The notes under the pieces were generated by a model. It was not told the origin of the DNA and did not search any database. It saw only the letters and a list, made by a program, of their open reading frames with translations. DNA of 64,000 bases from positions 62,001-126,000 of the forward strand of contig NZ_BOSE01000005.1 of the NCBI RefSeq assembly GCF_018403185.1. Direction: 5' to 3'. The DNA comes from Paenibacillus montaniterrae. Its GTDB lineage: Bacteria; Bacillota; Bacilli; Paenibacillales; Paenibacillaceae. This document shows, piece after piece, positions 8,616 through 18,183 of the stretch; positions within the stretch are counted from its first letter, which is position 1; every line of letters starts with the position of its first letter. The position numbers were made by a program, and so were the translations under genes.

Positions 8616-10340
8616 TCACTCCTCATAAATCGGAAACGTAATTTCAATTACTGCTCCGCTTACCACTTCGTCATGGTCCGCTCGATTGTGAAATTCGATA
8701 GCCGCCTTATTGCCGTAAAGCAGCTGCAAACGCTCGATAACATTGCCAATGCCGAGGCTTCGGCGCTGTTCGTCAACAATCGGCTCGCGCCGCTGCAGCT
8801 TTTCCAGCACCTCTGGCGAAAAGCCTTCGCCGTTGTCGGCAATCGTAATTTTAAAGCTTGAAGCGGACTGGCGAGAAGCTTTAATTTCAATATGAAACAT
8901 TTGCTTGCGGTTTTTAAATCCGTGAATGATTGCATTTTCTACAAATGGCTGGATCGTTAATGCTGCAATTGGATAATCCAAAAACGGATCGACCTCATGA
9001 ATGCTCATTCGCAGACGGTTCGGAAAGCGAAGCTGCTGGATGACGATATAATTTTCGATATGCTTCAGCTCCTCGCGCAAGGTGATCATTTCCTGATTCG
9101 AGGTCATAATAAAACGGAAATAGTCTGCTAAATGGAGCGACATTTTTTTGACTGATTCCATCTCCTCCAGCACAGCAAAATTGTAAATAATGTTCAACGA
9201 GTTCATGTAAAAGTGCGGATTGATCTGCGATTGAAGCTGCTTCAGCTCTCCTTGCTTGACGCGAAGCTGCTCCTCATACACATCTATTTTCAAATTTTTA
9301 ACCTGCTCAGCCATATCGTTAAACGTATTGGCAAGGAAGTCGAACTCTACTGTACGATTGCCTTTAAGGCGAACGCCCAGATTGCCGAGCGAGATTTTTT
9401 TCATCCCGATCATCAGCTCATGCAGCGGTTTAAACAGCATGCGCTGCATAAACAGAACATATAGTCCGAGCACTACGAGAAAGAAAAGCGGAGCAACCAG
9501 TGTCGCATTGCGGAAAAACAGCAGCTCGCGCATCACTGTTTTTTCAGGGATCGCCAGCCGATAAGCTATATTGGCTACCTCACTGTGCTGATCCATAATG
9601 ACATAATCCTTCTCATTGCTGCTAATCAGCTCAGAAGCGGCGCTGTCTTCACCGTTCTGCTGAGCCGTTAAAGAATCCTGCAGCTCGCCCTGCTCCGTGC
9701 GATAAATATTGCTGTAGCCGATATCACCATCATTCCACTGGAACAGCAGCAGCTCTTGAATGTCGGCAATGGTGACAATCGCGCCAAAGTACAGACTGTC
9801 GCTAACCTTAATATAATTTATGAGAAAATATTTGCCTTCAATGCGGTCGCTTTCCCCTATGTACCAGTGAGACTTCTCATATTGATACATCCCTTTCTGC
9901 TTGCCCACCTGCGAGCTCATATGCTCAGCCAGCAGCTTATGCGTGTCGTCATACAAGCTTTCTGTGCCGAAAATGATATCGTCTGGCTGGTAGAGAAACA
10001 CGGAATTAAGCAGGTTGTATACCCCAACATCGCGATTCAGCTTGGCATCTATTCTAACCTTCGTAAGCGTATATTCATTGCTGCCGATCGGGTATGAGGT
10101 AAGCAAGCCAATGTCCGAATCAAGCACCGCCATCTTATACAAATAATCATCAATTTGAGCGAGATAATGATCAATTTGCCCGGCGAAGATGCTCAGCGTA
10201 TTGCTGTACGTTTCGGAAACCTTCGTTTTGACCAGCTCACGCGAATTGCTATTATTCAATAGCATATAGACAATTACGGGAACCATGACAAGAATGAAGC
10301 CGATTGTAAGCCGATATTTGACCGATTGTCGAAAGCGCAT
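8616..10340 (-). CDS. Sensor histidine kinase, YesM type
   Basis: Membrane sensor of 574 residues. TM1 is near residues 12-28, an extracellular sensor domain runs to about 285, and TM2 is followed by a HAMP-like segment. The His_kinase domain has the phosphorylated His in SQINPHFYMNSLN, and the ATPase has IQPFVENAIIHG, DNGEGF and SLGIGNVIERLQ. Family members phosphorylate AraC-type regulators in response to extracellular sugars. The partner is the regulator starting 5 nt past its stop. A promoter lies about 90 nt upstream. Confidence 0.93.
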   Translation of the reverse strand: MRFRQSVKYRLTIGFILVMVPVIVYMLLNNSNSRELVKTKVSETYSNTLSIFAGQIDHYLAQIDDYLYKMAVLDSDIGLLTSYPIGSNEYTLTKVRIDAKLNRDVGVYNLLNSVFLYQPDDIIFGTESLYDDTHKLLAEHMSSQVGKQKGMYQYEKSHWYIGESDRIEGKYFLINYIKVSDSLYFGAIVTIADIQELLLFQWNDGDIGYSNIYRTEQGELQDSLTAQQNGEDSAASELISSNEKDYVIMDQHSEVANIAYRLAIPEKTVMRELLFFRNATLVAPLFFLVVLGLYVLFMQRMLFKPLHELMIGMKKISLGNLGVRLKGNRTVEFDFLANTFNDMAEQVKNLKIDVYEEQLRVKQGELKQLQSQINPHFYMNSLNIIYNFAVLEEMESVKKMSLHLADYFRFIMTSNQEMITLREELKHIENYIVIQQLRFPNRLRMSIHEVDPFLDYPIAALTIQPFVENAIIHGFKNRKQMFHIEIKASRQSASSFKITIADNGEGFSPEVLEKLQRREPIVDEQRRSLGIGNVIERLQLLYGNKAAIEFHNRADHDEVVSGAVIEITFPIYEE

Positions 10341-10426
10341 TCAAAACCCTCATTTCTATTCAAGGCTCGATGATAGCTTCTACTAGTGCGAGAGTTCACA
10401 GTCGCTTCTAGTATTTTTCATATTTT

Positions 10427-10455
10427 ACTATATGTTTCTATTTGCCGAATTGCAA
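10427..10455 (-). promoter_or_regulatory. Sigma-A promoter of the 6997-10340 kinase-regulator pair
   Basis: Minus strand reads TTGCAA, 17 nt, TATAGT. The leader downstream contains a hairpin (ACTAG..GCGA with TCGC..CTAGT, about 10381-10412). Confidence 0.65.
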
Positions 10456-10477
10456 GAATATAATGCAGCACAGTAAA

Positions 10478-10527
10478 TAAAAAGGCTTCCTCAGATGGTC
10501 AGTGTGAGCTGACAATTTGAAGAAGCC
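10478..10527 (-). terminator. Rho-independent terminator after the 10537 gene
   Basis: Outer GGCTTC/GAAGCC and inner GTCAG/CTGAC pairs form a two-part stem; the minus strand continues with CTTTTTATTT. Confidence 0.8.
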
Positions 10528-10536
10528 CTCTATGAG

Positions 10537-11010
10537 TTATTGTATCCGCCTAAAATAATTCATGTTAATGGAATCTATTAGTTTCTGCGAAGTGAAGTTG
10601 TCTACATTTATTAGTATATCATCCCCAAAATCGCCGCAATAGAGTTGAATGCTGTTGTCTTCATTAAGAAATTCTATGTGAAAGTATTTCAGGGCATGTC
10701 CAAAGTATGGTTCCGCAAAATATTGTTTAAAATGATATGTGACTTCTTTATTTGTTATGCAATGGATCGTTGCAACACCATCTTCATCAGCTTGCAATGG
10801 AGTCTTGTCAATGCTATGTGCCGCAAAAAAATCAATGCTATACAGACTGCCTACATAATTAGGGTCATGCTCATGCTGCTCATCCATGGCCCAAAATTTT
10901 ATTCTAATCATTGGACTGTGCTCACTAAATAAAATAAGCAATTCTTTTGCAACATCGCACTTTAAGGATAATTCCTCACTGCTATTTAAGGCTAACATAT
11001 GCGTGTACAT
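10537..11010 (-). CDS. Hypothetical protein
   Basis: A 157-residue acidic soluble protein that I do not recognise. It has no signal peptide, membrane span or known catalytic motif. The C-terminal half is rich in aromatic and acidic residues (HIEFLNEDNSIQLYCGDFGD). The ATG at 11010 is chosen because GAGGTG lies 6 nt before it; an ATG six codons upstream lacks a site. It sits 63 nt after the methyltransferase gene and ends at a good terminator, so it may be the last gene of a three-gene unit starting at 12183. Confidence 0.6.
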   Translation of the reverse strand: MYTHMLALNSSEELSLKCDVAKELLILFSEHSPMIRIKFWAMDEQHEHDPNYVGSLYSIDFFAAHSIDKTPLQADEDGVATIHCITNKEVTYHFKQYFAEPYFGHALKYFHIEFLNEDNSIQLYCGDFGDDILINVDNFTSQKLIDSINMNYFRRIQ

Positions 11011-11073
11011 CCAGAACACCTCAATCATGAGACTTAGTATCTTAAGTTAATATTTTCGCCTCATCAGCTACAA

Positions 11074-11823
11074 TTATAGCTTTCTCGCTTTAATGACAAA
11101 CGTTAATGGAAGCATCCTGGCCTTATTGGCAAAATCACTGCTATCGTCCCTCGCTTGCATCATTTCATCGTCGGTTTGCTCAATCATTTGCTCTATGACA
11201 AATCCCGCTTTTGCCAGCGCATTCACATAGGTTGATAGCTTGCGATCCGATAGTTTCAGCTCACCTTCTCCAGCTAAATCAGGAGATACCGAATACCAGG
11301 TCTCATCGAAATAACACTTGTTAAAAACAAGCCGATTATTTTCAACGACAACGCATTTATGTATAGGGTGAGACCAGCTGAAAATAAAAACGCCGTCCTT
11401 TTTCAGGTAAGAAGCGATGCGGCAAAAGGTGCCTTCCAGGTCAGTAGTCCAGCCAATAGCATAAATTGAATATACAACGTCAAAATAATTTTCTGGTATG
11501 CCACATTCTTCTTCCATAGGAGAACAGATCAATGTTGCTGATAGGCCGCACGATGTCAGATGCTGCGCCGCCTTTTCAAGTTGTTTTTGTGAAATATCCA
11601 CACCCCATAGCTCAGAGGCTTTGCGTTCCCCCTGATACTGCAAGGATCGACCATTTCCACAGCCAATTTCCAGCAGCTTTTTTCCCGAGACATCCCCAAA
11701 AAGCTGGTATTTTTCCTCTGAGACAAATGCTCCATAAAAAGGAAGCACAATGGCTTGTAAAAAATCATTTCCTGTCGTGTCCCAATAAAGGCTATTTGTT
11801 TTATAAACGGTATTTTTGTTCAT
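11074..11823 (-). CDS. Class I SAM-dependent methyltransferase
   Basis: A 249-residue cytoplasmic protein with the methyltransferase motif I LLEIGCGNGRS, an acidic residue in the following strand (LWGVDIS) and the post-motif pattern YFDVVYSIYAIGW. A C-terminal ELKLSDRKLSTYVNALAKAGF segment is typical of UbiE/BioC-like enzymes of unknown substrate. The ATG at 11823 has GAAGGTG 6 nt upstream. It begins 21 nt after the small membrane-protein gene, which suggests co-transcription. The methyl acceptor cannot be predicted. Confidence 0.85.
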   Translation of the reverse strand: MNKNTVYKTNSLYWDTTGNDFLQAIVLPFYGAFVSEEKYQLFGDVSGKKLLEIGCGNGRSLQYQGERKASELWGVDISQKQLEKAAQHLTSCGLSATLICSPMEEECGIPENYFDVVYSIYAIGWTTDLEGTFCRIASYLKKDGVFIFSWSHPIHKCVVVENNRLVFNKCYFDETWYSVSPDLAGEGELKLSDRKLSTYVNALAKAGFVIEQMIEQTDDEMMQARDDSSDFANKARMLPLTFVIKARKL

Positions 11824-11844
11824 GCCCAACACCTTCCCCTAACA

Positions 11845-12183
11845 TTACGGATTTGTAATTTTATTACTATTCAGTATGACAGAAAAAACATATAAAAGAA
11901 GTGCCAACAGATACAGATTCCAAATGCTTGGGATACTTGATATCCCGAGATATAGCCCGTAAGGAAATGTACCAAGTACTCCAATTATCAGCATTCGTTT
12001 TCTTCTTATCATACTGGCATAAAGCACCACTGTCGCAGGAACTAAAAGCATCGTAATAACAATATAAAAAGTGGACGATGCCGGTTCAGAGCTAGAGTGC
12101 GGGTTGTAAAATAAAAATATAATACTAGTAATTATTACGATAAACGCACCTGCTGCCCCCATTATTCTAGATAATAGACTCAC
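11845..12183 (-). CDS. Small integral membrane protein of unknown function
   Basis: 112 residues with four hydrophobic stretches (GAAGAFIVIITSIIFLF, YIVITMLLVPATVVLY, MLIIGVLGTFPYGLYLGI and LYLLALLLYVFSVIL), the second and third separated by a basic loop RRKR. The GTG at 12183 is taken as the start because TTGGAGGTG lies 6 nt upstream; a longer reading from 12246 would run through the upstream terminator. I cannot assign a family. It is followed closely by the methyltransferase gene. Confidence 0.6.
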   Translation of the reverse strand: MSLLSRIMGAAGAFIVIITSIIFLFYNPHSSSEPASSTFYIVITMLLVPATVVLYASMIRRKRMLIIGVLGTFPYGLYLGISSIPSIWNLYLLALLLYVFSVILNSNKITNP

Positions 12184-12228
12184 TTGCAGCACCTCCAAAT
12201 ATTTACAGATCAATTGTATTATAATAGA

Positions 12229-12285
12229 AAAATCCTCTTTAAGCACGACGCAAAGGCAAATTCAGCGCTGCTTAAAGAGGATTCT
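12229..12285 (-). terminator. Rho-independent terminator of the galactan operon
   Basis: A 15-bp stem AATCCTCTTTAAGCA / TGCTTAAAGAGGATT, then TTTTTCTATT on the minus strand, 37 nt after the GH53 stop codon. Confidence 0.92.
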
Positions 12286-12319
12286 ATTACTTTTTCAAGC
12301 TTGCCTTAATCTCTCATGA

Positions 12320-15300
12320 TTACTCAGTATACTTCAGCAAACGATAGAACAACTCAAACAGCTGCTCTCTCGTCAACGGTGCAGTGAAGTCTGTTCCCTG
12401 CAGCTCGTTTTGTGTCAATAGGCCTGCTCCGGCAACCGCCTCGATAGAAAGCTGTGCCCAGGCATGCGCTTTAATTGTCGATTGTGCATCCGTTTCACCG
12501 AGCGGCAAATTCAATATGCGGGCAAGCATGACGTAAAGCTCCTCATGGCTCATCATCGCATTTGGTGCAAAGCTGTGTTCGTTCATACCGAGCAGCCAGC
12601 CGCGAGCGGTTAACTGATCGATGTACGGCTTAGCCCAGTGCTGATCCGGTACATCGGCAAATGACTTCGTATTTCCGGTACCTGCTGCCTGATGCGAACT
12701 CGCTTCTCCGCCAATCGCTTCTGTAATGCTGGAGAACTCTCCGACCGAATCTGCCAGCAGCGCTGTCAGCTTGCTAACCTCCGCTCGCGTTGCCTGCTGC
12801 TGCAGATGAAGCGCGCCACGCTGATCCCCCTGCACCAGCCCTGCTGCCACAAGCTTGCGAATCGCATCACTTTGCTCGTTAACATCAGTGAACTGGCGCG
12901 TTACCGCTGCTGCTGCATATAGTTGGCCCGTTGGCAGCTGCAGCTCCATAACGCCTGATTCACTTATTGTAATGCCTGTCACATAAGTCAGCTTCCCATC
13001 TGCCGCTACGCGATACAAGCCAAGACTTGATGCTGGAGCTGATCTCGAGGCTTTCGCAGCAAGATGCAGTTGAACGTCCAGCTCTCGCTGCCCGCTCGCT
13101 GTTTTCTCTATCACATTCCACTGTACAGGCGCCAGCAACGTGTCCACCCTTGCTCCGTTTAATGCAAGCTCCAGCTGCTCGTTAACCTCTTTACGAATTA
13201 CAATGCTGCCAGTTTGCACAGCTTCAAGCTGTTCTACTACTGCATCTCGCGCAAGCTTAACAGTCTGCTCGCCCCATGTCAGCACGATTTGAGCACCAGC
13301 ATGATTAGCAAGCTCTGTAGCTGGTATAACGAGCTCAGATTGATTAGCGGGAACAGATGCCTTCAAAATTGTTGATCCGTTTTCTTGTGAAATTGAAAGC
13401 ACTTGCTCTGGCGTCACCGTAGTCGGAGCTGTCGGGCCTGGTGTTGGATGAGGCGAAGGGGTTGGCGTCGTGCCAGGCAAATCGCCTACGCGAATCAGCT
13501 CCCAATCGTCAAAATCTCCATAATCTCCCTCAGCATCATTAACCTCAACGCCAATCTCAAGCTGACCATTGCGCACTTCTATATCGGATACCGTAAGCTT
13601 TTTCCATTTATCCCAGCCCGTCCCCTCTAGTGGTGTTGCATAGGTTGTATCGCTTGTCGTTGCATACAACACGCTGGTGTCAGCAATTGGCTCTCCCTCT
13701 ACGCCAATTCTTGTTTGCACGGACAGCTCATAGACACCATTAGGCAAGCCAGTTACGGTTTGCTTTGCACTAACATGATCTTGATTCCAGAAATGAATCG
13801 CGTAGCTTCCCTCATAGGCGGCATCGGTGCTTCTTGCTGCGTTGACAAGCTGCCAAGCGCTCATGTCCGAGCTTTCCAGCCCTGGGTTTGCGACATAATT
13901 TTTCGGACGTACAATGATCGTCGCCTTAACTACTCCTTCGCTAGCAAGCTTGCCAGTTAGTTCGTATTGCCCTGGCGTGTTGTAGTCGTAGCTGCTTGGC
14001 GACCAGCTTTCAACGTCGACTTGACGATACGTATCGTCGCTGAATAAAGCCGTTACCTGTGCAGGCAGTGGCGCATTTATTCCTTGGCTCGTTGTAAGCT
14101 GAAGCTCTTTTACCTGAGTGATCGTCGGTTCAATGTAACCGTCTCTTGAAGCGCGTACCGCCTGAAACACGTTGAGTGAAGGCAAAGCCTCGCCAAAATA
14201 GTTGAATAACGCCTGATTGGCCCAGCCGTTTCCGCCATCAACAGGGATGGCCTCCTTCTGATAAGCTGCGGCTTTGCTTGTCGCCCAGCCAGTATCTGTT
14301 CCCATTAGCCAAGCCGGCTCCCAATAGAAAATGCCGACGCCGAGCTTGTCTGGAACTGCTGCGACTGCGGCAATAACATCACGAATTGCATTGGCCTGTC
14401 CTTGCACAGTTGCCAGGTAGCCAGCCGCATCCGCTTGAGCCTGGCCAAATATATGTCCCGTTGGCCCATTATGAATCGGGTCCTCCAGTGTATACGCATA
14501 AGAGGTTTCAACAATTGCAATCTGCTTGCCAAATGTATCCGCAAGCTTATCCATAACCTGCTGCAAATTTTCCAGCGAGCCATGCCAGAACGGATAATAG
14601 GAAAGACCGATTACATCGTAATCAAGATCGGCATAGGTGTTGAAAAAGCTGGTTAGCCGCTCTACGCCGTCGCCAGGGTTGGCGCGGTGAATGACAATAT
14701 CGATATGTCCACCAGACACAGCCGCTTCGAAATCACGTACCGCCTTGATTCCTTGCGCGATATAACGCTTCGCCTTTTCTGCTGAATTGCCATGCGGCCA
14801 CAGCATGCCGCCGTTAATTTCATTGCCGATTTGAATCATATCAGGGTAAGCATGCTGTGCATATAACGACTGCAACGTTTCATACGTATAGTCATAAACC
14901 TGCTGCTCCAGTTCATCGGCCGTAAGCGCTGCCCATGATTTAGGAATGCTCTGTCTGCCCGGGTCTGTCCAGAAGTCGCTGTAATGCAAATCAACGAGCA
15001 GCTTCATATCGGCAGCCTTTGCCTGAGCCGCCATGCGAACAAGCGCCTCAGTATCAACATTGCCTGCGCCATAAGGATTGCCTTGCTCATCGGCAGGATC
15101 GACCCATGCGCGCAGCCTGACCCAATTAACACCATTGTCTTTCAGCAGCTCCAGCAACGGCTTTTCAATGCCTTCTGCTGTATAATATTTGCGGTCAACT
15201 GCTGACAGCGCGTCAAGCATCGAAATGTCCGCTCCCATCATAAAGTCGGAGCGCGCATCTCCTGCAAGCTCGTCGACCGGCTCTACCTGAATCGGTTGAT

Positions 15301-16090
15301 AGCGGCTTTGCAGCGTGCTGGAAACAACGATTTGGCTCGTACCAGCAGCTACAGCACCACCCTGCTCGGTAACAGTTGCAGTAATAACTGCCTCGCCATC
15401 ACCAACCGCCGTTACAAGTCCCTGCTCATCCACAATCGCTACTGCAGGATCGCTTGACTGGTAGCTTACTTGCTGACTTGAGCCCGCCGCTACTGACAGC
15501 TGTACCGTTTTACCCGGCCGCAAAATAGCTGAGTTGGGCTTAACAGCTGTATTGAGCGCAGGCGTTTTTGTCTCGCTAAGCTGTACATTGCGCATATAGC
15601 CGTAATGCTCGCCAGCGCTAGCCATTTTAATGCCGAGCATGATGACACCGTCACTGCCAACCTCTATTCCATTCAGCTTCAGCTCAGCTGGCGCTTCCCA
15701 GCTGCTGCCGTTATAGGCGATTGGCGCTTTCCAGTCTCCTTCACTCGTCACTGCATAGACTAGCGCCTGCTCTCCCGGGCTCGCAGCCTCGCTAAACAGC
15801 TCTAGCGAAAGCTGATAGCTGCCTGCTACTAGCCCGCTTTTCGTATGCTGCAGCTCAAAGTCTAACGATTCAGCATCCCAATATTCAAAACGGTCAGGCG
15901 AGCTGTTGTCGCCAAACGTTGCGGGCCGTGTGCCAAGCACCGTCCATGCTGTCGCTTCTCCGTTAATCGTTAACGCTTGCGAGGTGTACACATCCTCCTC
16001 AGCCGCACTGACAGCTGGCGCTACCGTTTGCAGCAGCGTGAAAACTAGCGATATTGACAGCAGCAGGCTGATCCATTTGCGATTCGTCAT
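12320..16090 (-). CDS. ganB: Cell-surface endo-beta-1,4-galactanase, GH53, with Ig-like, CBM and SLH domains
   Basis: Cuts beta-1,4-galactan side chains of pectin outside the cell; 1256 residues. Signal peptide 1-30; a CBM-like beta-sandwich about 35-175; a Big_2 Ig-like domain about 180-258; GH53 barrel about 283-640 starting MGADISMLDALSA, with acid/base Glu424 in QIGNEING and nucleophile Glu528 in IVETSYAYT; a Big_4-like domain about 655-730; a CBM61-like galactan-binding module about 731-870; a Pro/Thr linker; then a region ending in SLH repeats (about 1065-1250) that tether it to the cell wall. The ATG at 16090 has AGGAGG 9 nt upstream. It is the last gene of the SBP-permease-permease-GH53 operon, which identifies the imported sugar as galacto-oligosaccharide. 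The GH53 call is firm; CBM family names are by resemblance. Confidence 0.93.
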   Translation of the reverse strand: MTNRKWISLLLSISLVFTLLQTVAPAVSAAEEDVYTSQALTINGEATAWTVLGTRPATFGDNSSPDRFEYWDAESLDFELQHTKSGLVAGSYQLSLELFSEAASPGEQALVYAVTSEGDWKAPIAYNGSSWEAPAELKLNGIEVGSDGVIMLGIKMASAGEHYGYMRNVQLSETKTPALNTAVKPNSAILRPGKTVQLSVAAGSSQQVSYQSSDPAVAIVDEQGLVTAVGDGEAVITATVTEQGGAVAAGTSQIVVSSTLQSRYQPIQVEPVDELAGDARSDFMMGADISMLDALSAVDRKYYTAEGIEKPLLELLKDNGVNWVRLRAWVDPADEQGNPYGAGNVDTEALVRMAAQAKAADMKLLVDLHYSDFWTDPGRQSIPKSWAALTADELEQQVYDYTYETLQSLYAQHAYPDMIQIGNEINGGMLWPHGNSAEKAKRYIAQGIKAVRDFEAAVSGGHIDIVIHRANPGDGVERLTSFFNTYADLDYDVIGLSYYPFWHGSLENLQQVMDKLADTFGKQIAIVETSYAYTLEDPIHNGPTGHIFGQAQADAAGYLATVQGQANAIRDVIAAVAAVPDKLGVGIFYWEPAWLMGTDTGWATSKAAAYQKEAIPVDGGNGWANQALFNYFGEALPSLNVFQAVRASRDGYIEPTITQVKELQLTTSQGINAPLPAQVTALFSDDTYRQVDVESWSPSSYDYNTPGQYELTGKLASEGVVKATIIVRPKNYVANPGLESSDMSAWQLVNAARSTDAAYEGSYAIHFWNQDHVSAKQTVTGLPNGVYELSVQTRIGVEGEPIADTSVLYATTSDTTYATPLEGTGWDKWKKLTVSDIEVRNGQLEIGVEVNDAEGDYGDFDDWELIRVGDLPGTTPTPSPHPTPGPTAPTTVTPEQVLSISQENGSTILKASVPANQSELVIPATELANHAGAQIVLTWGEQTVKLARDAVVEQLEAVQTGSIVIRKEVNEQLELALNGARVDTLLAPVQWNVIEKTASGQRELDVQLHLAAKASRSAPASSLGLYRVAADGKLTYVTGITISESGVMELQLPTGQLYAAAAVTRQFTDVNEQSDAIRKLVAAGLVQGDQRGALHLQQQATRAEVSKLTALLADSVGEFSSITEAIGGEASSHQAAGTGNTKSFADVPDQHWAKPYIDQLTARGWLLGMNEHSFAPNAMMSHEELYVMLARILNLPLGETDAQSTIKAHAWAQLSIEAVAGAGLLTQNELQGTDFTAPLTREQLFELFYRLLKYTE

Positions 16091-16127
16091 GTCACGATTC
16101 CTCCTAATGATAGCTCTTTTCAAAGCG

Positions 16128-17006
16128 TTACTCTTTTACTGAACCAAGCACGAGCCCTTTTACAAAATACTTTTGCAAAAACGGGTAAATGATAATGACA
16201 GGCAGCGCCCCGAGGAAAATTTGCGAAGCACGTACTGTCGTTTGCGACAGCAGCTCCAGCTCCTTCGGATTAAAGCTCATCGAGCTCATATCACGCTGCA
16301 CGATTACCGTCTGCAAAAAAGTCGCAAGCGGATAATCGGTTTTGTCGTTCAAATATAGCAAGCCGTCAAACCATGAGTTCCAATGAAAGACGATGCTGAA
16401 CAATCCAAGCGTCGCCAGCGCAGGCAATGAAACAGGCAAATAAATTTTGAACAGCGTTTTAAAATGCCCCGCGCCATCAATTAGCGCAGCCTCCTCCAGC
16501 TCCTTCGGTACACCGCGGAAAAAATTGAGCAGCAAAATCGTCAGCCAGACGTTAACTGCCCCCGGCAGCACCAGCACCCAAAACGAATCTACTAGATGAA
16601 GCTTCTGAATAACGACATAGAATGGCACAAGCCCGCCGTTGAAAATCATCGTAAATACGAACAGCCACGCATATATATTGCGACCTCTAAAGGCATAGGT
16701 TTCCTTGGACAGCGGATAAGCGGCGAGACAAGCCAGCACCAAGGTCAGCACAGTGCCGATTACCGTACGCTGCAGCGAAACCCAGATCGAGCCGAGAAAA
16801 ACAGGGTTGTTCAATGTTTTTTCATAGGCAACCGTCGTAAAGCCAACAGGCCACAAGCTGACCAAATTGCCGTCTGCCGCTGCCTTGGCGCTAAACGAAA
16901 CAGCCAACACATGCCATACCGGCAGCACACAGCATATCGCGATCAGCAGCAATAAAATCGTATTGCAAACGTTGAATATGCGATAAGGGATTGTTTTATG
17001 ATACAT
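16128..17006 (-). CDS. Galacto-oligosaccharide ABC permease, YtcP/LplC type
   Basis: 292-residue permease with six membrane spans, EAA loop EEAALIDGAGHFKTLFKIYL, the MIFNGGLVPFYV signature and C-terminal QKYFVKGLVLGSVKE. The start is the ATG at 17006 (a GTG one codon before is also possible) behind GAGAGGTGGGG. It ends 37 nt before the GH53 gene, and its partner permease is at 17261-18157, separated by a 180-nt palindromic element. The link to galactan comes from the GH53 gene in the same operon. Confidence 0.9.
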   Translation of the reverse strand: MYHKTIPYRIFNVCNTILLLLIAICCVLPVWHVLAVSFSAKAAADGNLVSLWPVGFTTVAYEKTLNNPVFLGSIWVSLQRTVIGTVLTLVLACLAAYPLSKETYAFRGRNIYAWLFVFTMIFNGGLVPFYVVIQKLHLVDSFWVLVLPGAVNVWLTILLLNFFRGVPKELEEAALIDGAGHFKTLFKIYLPVSLPALATLGLFSIVFHWNSWFDGLLYLNDKTDYPLATFLQTVIVQRDMSSMSFNPKELELLSQTTVRASQIFLGALPVIIIYPFLQKYFVKGLVLGSVKE

Positions 17007-17034
17007 CACTACCCCACCTCTCTTTATAATGCAT

Positions 17035-17258
17035 CCTCTTCCAATCGAGATTTAAAAAGCTGGGCTTTCAGGACCAAGAAGCTTGGACGCTAGTAGAAAA
17101 CGAGGAGCGCAGCGTAGAGCAGAACTACGTGAGCACCTACAATGTTTCCGCAGGAAACATACTTCGGAAGCATGAACTTTCGCTAGCGTTCAAGATTCGA
17201 CGTCGAATACGCTACAAAGCAACGCATCGTCATCAAAGTCCAGCTTTTTAAACTACCC
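17035..17258 (-). repeat. 180-nt nested-palindrome element, copy B (with enlarged loop)
   Basis: Outer arms TTTAAAAAGCTGGGCTTT and AAAGTCCAGCTTTTTAAA pair almost perfectly; inner arms ACGCTAG..GAAAAC and TTTCGCTAGCGT. An extra 40 nt in the apical part holds its own hairpin (TGTTTCC/GGAAACA). The minus-strand element starts 2-3 nt after the TAG of the upstream permease (17261). Confidence 0.88.
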
Positions 17259-17260
17259 CT

Positions 17261-18157
17261 CTAGAAGATTCGATAATTTGCCAGCTTGTAGGCTAGACGA
17301 TATGAGATGACAATGAGGACCATTGATACGACTGATTTAAATAGGCCGACTGCTGTAGCAAGGCCAAACTTTCCTTCCAGAATCGCAGTCCGATAAACAA
17401 AGGTATCAATTATATCGCCTTTCTCATAAACTAGCGCGTTATACAAATTGAAGATTTGGTCGAAGCCAGCGTTTAATATATTGCCAAGCGAAAGCGTACC
17501 AACGACGACAGCCATCGGCAAGAGCGATGGAATCGTAATGTAGAGCGTTTGCTTCCAGCGTGAAGCGCCATCTACTTCGGCCGCTTCGTACAAGGATGGA
17601 TTTATATTAGCTAGTGCCGCAATAAAGACAATGGTGCCGTAGCCAAACTCCTTCCACACCTCGGAGACAACGACTGTAAAACGGAACCAGTTGCCGCTTG
17701 ATAGAAACGGAACAGGATCTATGCCGAACGCTGCCACCAGAAACCGATTTACCAATCCGCCGTCCGTTGACAAAATGTCGACGAGTATCCCGCCCAAAAT
17801 GACCCAGGACAGAAAATGCGGCAAGTAGACGAGCGTTTGAATCGTTCGGCTAATATAAGCTTTGCGGATTTCATTAAGCAATAGCGCAAACACAAAGGGA
17901 ACGACAAGATTAAATACAATTTTCAAGCCGGCAATTATAAAGGTGTTCCAAATGACTTGGGCGCTGTCCTTGCGTTCAAACAGCATGCTGAAGTTGTCCC
18001 ATCCAACCCATGGCGACCCGGTAAAGCCGAGCCACGGCTTGAAATCCTGGAAGGAGATGACAATCCCGAGCATCGGCACATAGCTGAACACGATCAAAAA
18101 CAACAGAGATGGAAAAATCATTACATGAAAGGGCCAATCCTTCATTCGCTTCATCAT
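17261..18157 (-). CDS. Galacto-oligosaccharide ABC permease, LplB/YteP type
   Basis: 298-residue permease: FHVMIFPSLLFLIVFSYVPM as first span, five more spans, EAA loop YEAAEVDGASRWKQTLYITI. Two adjacent ATGs (18157, 18154) follow AGGAGGCGTT, so the exact start is uncertain by one codon. It is separated from the upstream binding-protein gene by a terminator-like hairpin, and from the next permease by copy B of the palindromic element. Function as galacto-oligosaccharide importer is inferred from the operon. Confidence 0.9.
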   Translation of the reverse strand: MMKRMKDWPFHVMIFPSLLFLIVFSYVPMLGIVISFQDFKPWLGFTGSPWVGWDNFSMLFERKDSAQVIWNTFIIAGLKIVFNLVVPFVFALLLNEIRKAYISRTIQTLVYLPHFLSWVILGGILVDILSTDGGLVNRFLVAAFGIDPVPFLSSGNWFRFTVVVSEVWKEFGYGTIVFIAALANINPSLYEAAEVDGASRWKQTLYITIPSLLPMAVVVGTLSLGNILNAGFDQIFNLYNALVYEKGDIIDTFVYRTAILEGKFGLATAVGLFKSVVSMVLIVISYRLAYKLANYRIF

Positions 18158-18183
18158 AACGCCTCCTAACATGATGCTGTTTT

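Noticed and set aside
13403..13630. Arg/Trp-rich frame on the plus strand inside the galactanase gene
   Set aside because: Antisense of the Pro/Thr linker codons; low-complexity shadow.
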